Positions 1 through 7,560 of a DNA stretch of 14,481 nt are shown in pieces. Each line of letters begins with the position of its first letter. The first letter of the stretch is position 1. Under the pieces are notes generated by a model that was given only the letters and a program-made list of their open reading frames with translations, was not told where the DNA came from and made no database searches. The stretch spans positions 1 through 14,481 of the forward strand of contig JACQAX010000118.1 in assembly GCA_016194795.1 (NCBI GenBank), read 5' to 3'. Origin of the DNA: Deltaproteobacteria bacterium (lineage in GTDB: Bacteria > Bdellovibrionota > UBA1018 > UBA923). A program made the position numbers and the translations under genes.

Positions 1-542
1 GTGTTGACGGCGTTGTTGAGCTTGTCCTGGGCTTCCTGCGCCTTGGCCGGATCGTCCTTGGCGATGTCGTTGATCAGGCGCTGGGCGTCGTCGCTCTTCA
101 CGAAGCCGGTGTCGGCGTTCACCTGGATGGTGACGACGGGAACGGCCACGGCGAGCGTGAGCTTTTCGGTCGCGCCGACGGCGAGCACGGGAACCTTGGC
201 GTTCACGTACGTGTTGACGACTCCGGACGTGCCGCCGGCCGGGCTATCCGGGTCGAGGCCCATCTGCTTGACCTTGCCCTCGGTGATGGCCTTGAGGGTG
301 GCGTCGTCCTGGCCGTCGATGATGTCGCGCCAGCTTACAGCCTTGTTGAGCTTGTTGCCCAGCAGCTCGGCGCCGCCCGAGCCGCCCCACTTCTCGTCCA
401 TGTACATGACGAGGTCTTTGAAGCGGGGGTTACGGACGCCGCGAGGAAGAACAGCCGTCGTTTCGAAATCGAACGGGGCTTTCAGATCGGCCGCGACAGC
501 CGTGGTGGCAAGCAACAAGCTCAACAAATACTGCAGTTTCAT
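1..542 (-). CDS. Secreted, probably outer-membrane beta-barrel protein (3' end outside window)
   Basis: Reading leftward from ATG at 542-540, the frame stays open for 180 codons to the window edge, so the C-terminus is missing. The protein starts with a clear signal peptide (M-K-L-Q-Y-L-L-S-L-L-L-A-T-T-A-V-A-A, cleavage near residue 18). A proline-glycine-rich stretch follows (L-P-R-G-V-R-N-P-R-F). Residues about 108-150 hold alternating hydrophobic segments (V-V-N-T-Y-V-N-A-K-V-P-V, then K-L-T-L-A-V-A-V-P-V-V) that read like neighbouring amphipathic beta strands of an outer-membrane barrel. A charged helical stretch follows (D-D-A-Q-R-L-I-N-D-I-A-K-D-D-P-A-K). The start lies one base after the stop of the TAtT-like gene, so the two are surely co-transcribed and probably translationally coupled. 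An A-A-G-G-A-A sequence in the end of the upstream gene can serve as ribosome-binding site. I do not recognise a named family. The barrel call is an inference from strand pattern and signal peptide; export is much better supported than the exact fold. Confidence 0.7.
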   Translation of the reverse strand, partial: MKLQYLLSLLLATTAVAADLKAPFDFETTAVLPRGVRNPRFKDLVMYMDEKWGGSGGAELLGNKLNKAVSWRDIIDGQDDATLKAITEGKVKQMGLDPDSPAGGTSGVVNTYVNAKVPVLAVGATEKLTLAVAVPVVTIQVNADTGFVKSDDAQRLINDIAKDDPAKAQEAQDKLNNAVN

Positions 543-543
543 T

Positions 544-1377
544 TTAGTTCCCGATTTCCTTGCGAAGCGCCTTGGCATCGCCGATCAGGTCGACGTATTC
601 GGCGACGCGATCCGCGTTGTACTTGGCCGGTTCGTTCTCGAACTGGATGACGAAGTCGAGCACCTGGCGCGCTTCGGCCTTCTTGCCGTTGGCGACGAGC
701 ACTTCGGCGAACCAGATCGCGTTGAGCGTTTCCGGATACGCCGCCGACTTGGCGACGGCTTCGCGGAAGAGCTCTTCCGACTTGCGGTTGTCGCCGCCGA
801 ACATGCCCGGCAGGCGGAAGTACATGCGGCCCAGCGTGCGGTTGGCGCCGTAAGCTTCGTATTCCTTGCCCGGGACGTTCTTGCCGTCGACGACCGCGCC
901 CTTGGTGAGGACGGTCTCCATCGTGCGGCGCAGGTTGTGGCGCTCGCCGAGCGACTTCATGATGCCGTTGGCTTCGGCCCAGCGGCCGAGGCTCACGCCG
1001 TACCAGTAGTAGCCTTCGGCGCGGTCTTTAAGCAGGTTCTTGGCCTTCTCGGCGAGGCTCTTCGAGTCGCCGAAAACGCGGATCTTGTCGTCGTCCTTCT
1101 TGAGGCGCGTGCCGACGAAGTACGTGCAGCGGGCCTGGAGGACGAGGCCGTCGAACTTCTCGTTGTCGTTGGCGGCGAGCTTTACGGCTTCGGCGGCCTT
1201 GTCGGCGCAGCTCTGAGCGGAGCCGTCTTTCGCGCGGCCGTTGAAGTCGTCGAACGCGGCCTTGTACTGTGAAGCGAAGTCGGCGGCGCTCGCGTAGCGG
1301 CCGAATGGCAAGGCGCCGGTGGAAACGAACGCGAACGCGAACACGACCGCGGCTGCGGTCGAAGCAATGAGTCTCAT
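544..1377 (-). CDS. Secreted TPR protein, TAtT (TRAP transporter T-component)-like
   Basis: The 277-residue protein begins with a signal peptide (hydrophobic residues about 5-22, likely cleavage after A-S-A near residue 31) and is otherwise helical. The segment G-Y-Y-W-Y-G-V-S-L-G-R-W near residues 122-133, then an R-R-T-M-E-T-V-L helix, G-A-N-R-T-L-G-R-M-Y-F-R-L-P-G, and G-G-D-N-R-K-S-E-E-L-F-R-E-A-V follow the layout of the TAtT/TRAP T-component family, periplasmic TPR-like proteins that partner solute-binding proteins. No cysteine lipobox is visible, so it is probably soluble in the periplasm, unlike lipoprotein members such as Treponema TatT. The start ATG is preceded by an A-A-G-G-G-G-G-G ribosome-binding site and a well-spaced promoter at 1442-1470. 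The TAA stop is one base from the next start, making a two-gene operon at least. Ligand and partner are unknown; the neighbour is not a recognisable TRAP component, so a general TPR scaffold role remains possible. Confidence 0.78.
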   Translation of the reverse strand: MRLIASTAAAVVFAFAFVSTGALPFGRYASAADFASQYKAAFDDFNGRAKDGSAQSCADKAAEAVKLAANDNEKFDGLVLQARCTYFVGTRLKKDDDKIRVFGDSKSLAEKAKNLLKDRAEGYYWYGVSLGRWAEANGIMKSLGERHNLRRTMETVLTKGAVVDGKNVPGKEYEAYGANRTLGRMYFRLPGMFGGDNRKSEELFREAVAKSAAYPETLNAIWFAEVLVANGKKAEARQVLDFVIQFENEPAKYNADRVAEYVDLIGDAKALRKEIGN

Positions 1378-1441
1378 GAACCCCCCTTGGGTCTGTGTGT
1401 TGAGTTTAGTACCCCACCAAACTACGAATTATCTGCGGTGC

Positions 1442-1470
1442 GTTATAGTTTGTTACAGGGAAGGTGGCAA
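1442..1470 (-). promoter_or_regulatory. Predicted sigma-70-type promoter for the TAtT-like/OMP operon
   Basis: On the minus strand a -35 box TTGCCA (1470-1465) is followed by exactly 17 bases and a -10 box TATAAC (1447-1442). Transcription would start near 1435, giving a leader of about 58 bases that ends in the strong AAGGGGGG ribosome-binding site before ATG at 1377. The region is clearly more AT-rich than the flanking genes. Box sequences and spacing are read directly; activity is inferred. Confidence 0.6.
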
Positions 1471-1501
1471 GGGGAATGTGATCCAAAAAACACGATTTTG
1501 A

Positions 1502-1531
1502 ACCGGTGCACCGGTACGACACAGCCGTGTC
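1502..1531. promoter_or_regulatory. Two adjacent palindromes upstream of the operon promoter (possible operator)
   Basis: ACCGGTGCACCGGT (1502-1515) is a perfect 14-bp palindrome. Two bases further, GACAC-agcc-GTGTC (1518-1531) is a 5-bp-arm inverted repeat. Together they lie about 32-61 bases upstream of the -35 box of the leftward promoter, where an activator or repressor dimer might bind. Neither is followed by a T-run on either strand. The symmetry is seen; the regulatory role is a guess. Confidence 0.3.
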
Positions 1532-1537
1532 CAACCG

Positions 1538-1556
1538 AAAAGTCCCGGAATGGAAC
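1538..1556 (-). terminator. Weak possible terminator after the receiver-TPR gene
   Basis: On the minus strand GTTCC-attcc-GGGAC (1556-1542) can form a 5-bp stem with one G-U pair, followed by four T (1541-1538). It lies 23 bases after the stop of the receiver-TPR gene. The stem is short and the T-run minimal, so this is only a candidate. Confidence 0.2.
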
Positions 1557-1578
1557 CAGCCGGCGCGCCAAACGAGTT

Positions 1579-2562
1579 TTATTTGGCGATGCCGCCGAGC
1601 TTGCGCGCGAGCGCGGCGAAGGTCTGCGCCTCGTTGCGGGGCACGTCGCGCAGGCCCGGCAGGATGCGCTCGAGCTCGCGCACGGCGCCGACGTAGTCTT
1701 TCTGGATCGCGAGCAGCTTTCCGAGCAGCAGCTTCGAGGCCGTGTTGCTCGCGTCGATGCGCGCGGCGCTCTTGCACGCGTCGATCGAGCGCTCGAGATA
1801 CAGCCGCACCAGCTCGAGCGAGCGGTCCGGGTTGAGCGGCGAGAGCTGCTGGGCCTTCGTGAGCAGCGCCTCGCCGTGATCGAGGTTGTGCTGCGAGACG
1901 TAGAGCGTGCCGAGCATCGAGAGCGCCGTCACGTGGTTCGGGTTGAGCGCGAGCGCGCGCTTGAGCATCTGCTCGGTCATCGCGGGATCGGGCTTGCCGG
2001 CGTAGTACTGCGCGGCCTTCACGAGCGGAGCCGGGTTGGTCGGAGCGGCGCCGGCCGCTTCCTGAAAGTTCATCTCGGCGTCGCGATAGCGCCGCTCGCG
2101 GACGGCGAACCGCGCCTCGGCGACGAGCAGGCGCCACGGGTCTTTCGGCATCGCCTTCCACGCCAGGTACTTGTCGACCGCCGCCTTCAGATCCGCGGCC
2201 GCGAACGGCTTGTAGAGAACCGCGTCGACCTCGAGCTCCTGGGCCAGGGCCTCGAGCGCCGGGCTCTTCTGCTCGAGGGCGACGATGAAATACAGCTCGT
2301 CGTCGGCGTCGCTCGGGCCGCCGAGCTCCTTCACCAGCCGGAACACCGACCCGTCGACGAGATCGACCTCGGCGATGACGATGTGGATCTGGTTTTCCTG
2401 GAACGCCCGCAGCGCCGTCGACATGTTCGAGGCGTAATGCGTGGCGAACTCTCCGAGCGTCCGGAAATACTGGTCCATGACGTCTTTGAGTAGGATGCGC
2501 GTGCCGACGTTCAGGATGCTGGTGCGTCCCTGACCGGCGTTCGCGGGATCGTGCGAGCTCAT
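1579..2562 (-). CDS. Degenerate response-regulator receiver domain fused to TPR repeats
   Basis: Residues about 10-135 have the alternating strand-helix layout of a CheY-like receiver, and residues about 140-320 are TPR helices (for example A-E-M-N-F-Q-E-A-A, L-K-R-A-L-A-L-N-P-N-H and A-L-S-M-L-G-T-L-Y). Aligned with canonical receivers, the acidic pair after strand 1 is absent (I-L-N-V-G-T), the phospho-acceptor aspartate is glutamate (I-V-I-A-E-V-D, Glu65), and the conserved Thr/Ser of strand 4 is not evident, while the lysine is kept (Y-K-P-F, Lys118). This predicts a receiver that is not switched by normal phosphorylation, perhaps a constitutive interaction module. No signal peptide is seen, so it should be cytoplasmic. 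The chosen ATG at 2562 has A-G-A-G-G-A directly before it, which is closer than usual; a TTG three codons upstream (2571) is the alternative start. No neighbouring histidine kinase is present. Function is unknown beyond a probable protein-interaction role. Confidence 0.82.
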   Translation of the reverse strand: MSSHDPANAGQGRTSILNVGTRILLKDVMDQYFRTLGEFATHYASNMSTALRAFQENQIHIVIAEVDLVDGSVFRLVKELGGPSDADDELYFIVALEQKSPALEALAQELEVDAVLYKPFAAADLKAAVDKYLAWKAMPKDPWRLLVAEARFAVRERRYRDAEMNFQEAAGAAPTNPAPLVKAAQYYAGKPDPAMTEQMLKRALALNPNHVTALSMLGTLYVSQHNLDHGEALLTKAQQLSPLNPDRSLELVRLYLERSIDACKSAARIDASNTASKLLLGKLLAIQKDYVGAVRELERILPGLRDVPRNEAQTFAALARKLGGIAK

Positions 2563-2621
2563 TCCTCTCAAGTTTGAAGCATCCCGCCTAAAACACTAGA
2601 GGCAAATCTTTCCATTTGGGC

Positions 2622-2633
2622 TATAGTTGACTC

Positions 2634-2641
<8 letters not shown>
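2622..2641 (+). promoter_or_regulatory. -10-like box and inverted repeat over the OPT start codon
   Basis: TATAGT (2622-2627) ends six bases before the ATG at 2634, the usual distance from a -10 box to a transcription start, which would make the mRNA leaderless or nearly so. No Shine-Dalgarno sequence is visible upstream and no good -35 box is found. Overlapping this, GTTGAC-TCAT-GTCAAC (2626-2641) is a perfect 6-bp-arm inverted repeat with the A and T of the ATG in its loop and the G in its right arm. It could be a protein-binding operator or, if transcribed, a hairpin over the start codon. Confidence 0.3.
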
Positions 2642-4787
<2,146 letters not shown>

Positions 4788-4797
4788 AGTTCCGGTC

Positions 4798-4829
4798 GTG
4801 GTCTTCCGATAAGACAATCGGGAGACCAC
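4798..4829 (+). promoter_or_regulatory. 13-bp hairpin that sequesters the amidase ribosome-binding site
   Basis: The arms at 4798-4810 and 4817-4829 are complementary over 13 base pairs (one G-T wobble) around a 6-base loop. There is no T-run on either side, so it does not look like an intrinsic terminator. The GGGAGA at 4820-4825, seven bases before the GTG start at 4833, is the only visible Shine-Dalgarno sequence and is wholly inside the 3' arm. The structure would therefore hide the ribosome-binding site unless it is melted or remodelled. Confidence 0.6.
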
Positions 4830-4832
4830 ATC

Positions 4833-5765
4833 GTGAAAAAGAAGACCAGGACCAGAATCGGCTCGCGCCCCAGGAAAACCCGCGACGTGTACAACGATCG
4901 CTGGACGCGCCTCGCCTGGCTCGTGCCGGTCGTTCTCATGACCATCGCCTTCGGCGCCGTCTTCACCCCCACGCACCACAGCCTGGCGAAGTATCCGGTC
5001 GCGCTGAGCTCCGCGCGGCTCGACACCCTTTTCGAAACGGCCGCCCGCCTCAAGACCGGCGAGCGCCTCGCCTTCTGGAGCGAGCAGCTCTACAAGGACC
5101 CGACGCTGCTGGCACCGCTCGGCCGCGGCCCCACGATCGACGATACGGCGCCGGTGTTTCCGCGAACCTATGACTGCACGACGTTCGTCGAGACGGTCGC
5201 GGCGCTGGCGCGCTCCGAGGGCGGGCGCGAGCTCGCCGACAACGTCATCGCGATCCGCTATCGCGGCGGCAAGGTCTCGTACGAGACCAGAAACCATTTT
5301 CCGGAAGCCGACTGGATCCCGAACAACGAGCGCTCGGGCGTGCTCCACGACATCACGACCCGCGTGGCGCGCAAGACGGGGTTTCTCGTCTCGTTCGCCA
5401 GCAAGGACATCGACAAGCTCGCCTGGTTCAAGGCGCAGGGCGCGCCGAGCCGCGTGCTCGCCTCGAGCGGCGGCGTGACCGAGCCGATCACGGCGCGTGT
5501 GCCGTACGTCCCCTTCGAGCACCTGGGCAGCGCGGTGAAGAACGTGCCGGAAGGCGCCGTCGTCAACGTCGTCCGCCAGAGCGACGACGCGCACCCGGTG
5601 CTCATCAGCCACCAGGGCTTCATCGTGTGGAAAGGCGACGTGGCTTTCTTACGCCACGCCGCGCGCAACAAGGGCATTGCCGAGGTGCCCTTCGCCCGTT
5701 ACGTTGAGTCGATGCGCAACCAGCCCTGGCGGGTGGTTGGCTTCAACTTCAACGCGTTCAATTGA
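4833..5765 (+). CDS. DUF1460 (NlpC/P60-type) N-acetylmuramoyl-L-alanine amidase-like protein, membrane-anchored
   Basis: The 310-residue protein has a very basic N-terminus (residues 1-27), one membrane helix at about 28-46 without an obvious cleavage site, then a periplasmic domain. D-C-T-T-F-V-E (Cys115 as the likely nucleophile), the conserved R-N-H-F-P-E-A-D-W-I-P-N-N (153-165) and H-D-I-T, and the H-Q-G-F-I-V strand with His260 match the DUF1460 family. That family has a cysteine-peptidase fold, and characterised members cleave the bond between N-acetylmuramic acid and L-alanine in peptidoglycan fragments. F-L-R-H-A near residue 275 is the usual late motif. The protein should work at the periplasmic face of the inner membrane in murein turnover or recycling. 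GTG 4833 is chosen because G-G-G-A-G-A sits at the right distance and the basic-plus-TM start is complete. Its stop overlaps the TTG start of srkA by 4 bases. The family call is strong; the exact substrate is inferred. Confidence 0.88.
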   Translation: MKKKTRTRIGSRPRKTRDVYNDRWTRLAWLVPVVLMTIAFGAVFTPTHHSLAKYPVALSSARLDTLFETAARLKTGERLAFWSEQLYKDPTLLAPLGRGPTIDDTAPVFPRTYDCTTFVETVAALARSEGGRELADNVIAIRYRGGKVSYETRNHFPEADWIPNNERSGVLHDITTRVARKTGFLVSFASKDIDKLAWFKAQGAPSRVLASSGGVTEPITARVPYVPFEHLGSAVKNVPEGAVVNVVRQSDDAHPVLISHQGFIVWKGDVAFLRHAARNKGIAEVPFARYVESMRNQPWRVVGFNFNAFN

Positions 5766-6730
5766 GCGAACAATTCTTTTCCCTCACTCCTGACCTCATC
5801 CTCGACGTGGTGGAGCGCGCGGCTCTCGTGCGCGCGACCGGGCGCACGCTTGCGCTGAACTCGATGGAAAACCGCGTCTACGAGCTCGAGCTCGAGGACG
5901 GCTCCCGGATCGTCACGAAGTTCTACCGCCCCGGCCGCTGGACCGCCGAGCAGATCCTCGAGGAGCACGCCTTCGTCGCCGATCTCGCCGCCAACGAGGT
6001 GCCGGCGGTCGCGCCGCTGCCGCTTTCGAACGGCTCGACGCTCGAGAGGTCCGACGACGGGATCTTCTTCGCCGTTTTTCCGAAGACGCGCGGGCGAATA
6101 TTGCAGGAGCTCGACGACTCGCGCCTTCAACAAGTAGGGCGCCTGCTCGGGCGCCTCCACAACGTGGGCGCCGCGAAAAAGGCGGCCCACCGGTTGGCGC
6201 TCACGCCTGACACTTACGGCTGGCGCTCGCTCGAGCTGCTGGCCTCGAGCCCGCTCCTCGACGCACAGGCCGGGCCCCGTTACCGGGCGGCCGCCGAGCG
6301 CGTGCTGCGAGCGTGCGAAGCCGTCTTCACCCGGGTGGCGGCGCGCCAGCTCCGGCTGCACGGCGACTGCCATCTGGGAAACGTGCTCTGGCAGGACACG
6401 GGTCCCTTCTTTCTCGACTTCGACGACATGGTGACCGGCCCGGCCGTGCAGGACGTCTGGCTCGTCGTGCGCGGGCGCGACGAAGAGGCGCAGCGAAGCC
6501 GGGAGGTGCTCTTGCGCTCGTACGAAACCATGCGCGAGTTCGACCGCTCCGAGCTCGCGCTCATCGAGCCGCTGCGGGCGCTGCGCATCATCCACTACTC
6601 GGCCTGGATCGCCCGTCGCTGGGAAGACCCCACCTTCCGCCACGCCTTTCCCGACTTCGGCTCGCAGAGGTACTGGTTCGAGGAGCTGGCGACGCTCGAA
6701 GAGCAGGCCGACCTCATCACCGGAACGTGA
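5762..6730 (+). CDS. srkA: Stress response serine/threonine kinase SrkA (YihE) homologue
   Basis: The 322-residue sequence follows E. coli SrkA/YihE closely along its length: A-L-N-S-M-E-N-R-V-Y-E-L (31-42), K-F-Y-R-P-G-R-W-T-A-E-Q-I-L-E-E-H (53-69), the catalytic H-G-D-C-H-L-G-N (200-207, Asp202 as base), the metal-binding D-F-D-D (219-222), G-P-A-V-Q-D-V-W and I-E-P-L-R-A-L-R-I-I-H-Y. SrkA is a cytoplasmic kinase of the APH/choline-kinase fold that protects cells under Cpx-linked envelope and lethal stress in enterobacteria. The TTG start at 5762 gives the full-length family N-terminus (S-L-T-P-D-L-I-L-D), whereas the next in-frame Met is residue 35, inside the nucleotide-binding region, so TTG is preferred. 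No Shine-Dalgarno sequence is visible; translation is likely coupled to the amidase through the TTGA overlap. The 3' end overlaps the convergent CPBP gene by 14 bases. Confidence 0.94.
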   Translation: MSEQFFSLTPDLILDVVERAALVRATGRTLALNSMENRVYELELEDGSRIVTKFYRPGRWTAEQILEEHAFVADLAANEVPAVAPLPLSNGSTLERSDDGIFFAVFPKTRGRILQELDDSRLQQVGRLLGRLHNVGAAKKAAHRLALTPDTYGWRSLELLASSPLLDAQAGPRYRAAAERVLRACEAVFTRVAARQLRLHGDCHLGNVLWQDTGPFFLDFDDMVTGPAVQDVWLVVRGRDEEAQRSREVLLRSYETMREFDRSELALIEPLRALRIIHYSAWIARRWEDPTFRHAFPDFGSQRYWFEELATLEEQADLITGT

Positions 6731-7547
6731 TCGAGAGCCCCACGCCCTTGTCGGCGCGCGCGTTGTAATCGAGGATGATGTCGTACCAGGCGTGGGCGAA
6801 GACGTTCTTGCGCAGATCGTGGTCGTTGCGCTCGGCCTGCCAGCAGAACGCGAGCCCCGAGAGAAAACGCCCGCCGAACACCAGAAAGTCGCCGTCGAGC
6901 GCGCGCCCGTTGACGAGATGAAACGCGGCGAAGGCCGCCGACGAAACCGTGGCGCCGGCCACGCGCGCCCAGAAACGCTCGAGCGGCAGGCTCTCGAACG
7001 CGTCGCTCAGCACGGGATGCAGATAGCCCCGAAACAGGCCCTCCTCGCCCATCCCCACGAACGCGTAGAACGGCGGCACGAGCCACTTCGAGATGCTCGG
7101 GTAGCCGAGCTCGCCGTAGCGGCGCTGGAACGGATGGCTCGCGAACGCGACGCCGACGGCGCCGGCGCTCACCGGGTCCCAGAGGTTGAGAGGGTTGAAG
7201 GCCGCGGCGTAGTCGGCGAGCGGCCCGTGGTCGGGCACGTCGCGCGCGCCCGCGCCGCGATACGCGTCGTAAACGTTGTACTGCCAGAGATCGAAGCTCG
7301 CCTGCCCGAAGAACGTGCTCCGCGACGAGAGCCCCGCGACGACCGCCGCAAGCCACGCGGCGCCCTCGAGCGGCCGCCCCGTGATCATCTGCCCAAGCCC
7401 CGGCACCAGGCTCAACGCTCCCGCCGCCGCCGGCGAAACCCTTGCCGGCACCGGTCTCTCGCCGCCGGACGCGTCGTCGGCACGCGCCGGCCGGGTGGCC
7501 CCCGACGCAAGCAGCCCGAACATCGCGATGAGTACGCCGATCCGCAT
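6717..7547 (-). CDS. CPBP-type intramembrane protease-like protein with PGxGQ N-terminal segment
   Basis: The C-terminal half of this 276-residue protein has the CPBP (Abi/CAAX-protease-like) motifs: G-M-G-E-E-G-L-F-R-G (Glu168-Glu169, Arg173), A-F-A-A-F-H (His210) and F-A-H-A-W-Y-D (His252). In the family these residues form a membrane-embedded glutamate/histidine active site. Ahead of it, residues 45-60 read L-S-L-V-P-G-L-G-Q-M-I-T-G-R-P, and residues about 85-97 read F-D-L-W-Q-Y-N-V-Y-D-A-Y-R, resembling the PGxGQ-type small membrane domain (DUF5683-like) found in secreted proteins. A typical signal peptide (residues 1-23, ending A-R-A) precedes this. CPBP proteins usually have no cleavable signal, so the architecture is unusual. 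Thirteen bases separate it from the MFS gene upstream, so it is probably the last gene of that operon; its own ribosome-binding site is weak. Substrate unknown; the active-site residues look intact, but catalysis is inferred. Confidence 0.8.
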   Translation of the reverse strand: MRIGVLIAMFGLLASGATRPARADDASGGERPVPARVSPAAAGALSLVPGLGQMITGRPLEGAAWLAAVVAGLSSRSTFFGQASFDLWQYNVYDAYRGAGARDVPDHGPLADYAAAFNPLNLWDPVSAGAVGVAFASHPFQRRYGELGYPSISKWLVPPFYAFVGMGEEGLFRGYLHPVLSDAFESLPLERFWARVAGATVSSAAFAAFHLVNGRALDGDFLVFGGRFLSGLAFCWQAERNDHDLRKNVFAHAWYDIILDYNARADKGVGLSITFR

Positions 7548-7560
7548 TCCGCTGAGCGCG

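Noticed and set aside
1..1272. 423-codon open frame on the plus strand
   Set aside because: It lies antisense to the secreted protein and the TAtT-like gene, both of which have signal peptides and ribosome-binding sites. Its translation has no recognisable domain and is the arginine/valine/alanine-rich kind produced opposite high-GC genes.
1387..2493. 368-codon open frame on the plus strand
   Set aside because: It is antisense to the receiver-TPR gene and has low-complexity E/R/L composition with no motif.
4798..4829. Intrinsic terminator after the OPT gene
   Set aside because: The stem is long, but no run of T follows on either strand and it overlaps the ribosome-binding site of the next gene, so a start-site structure is the better reading.
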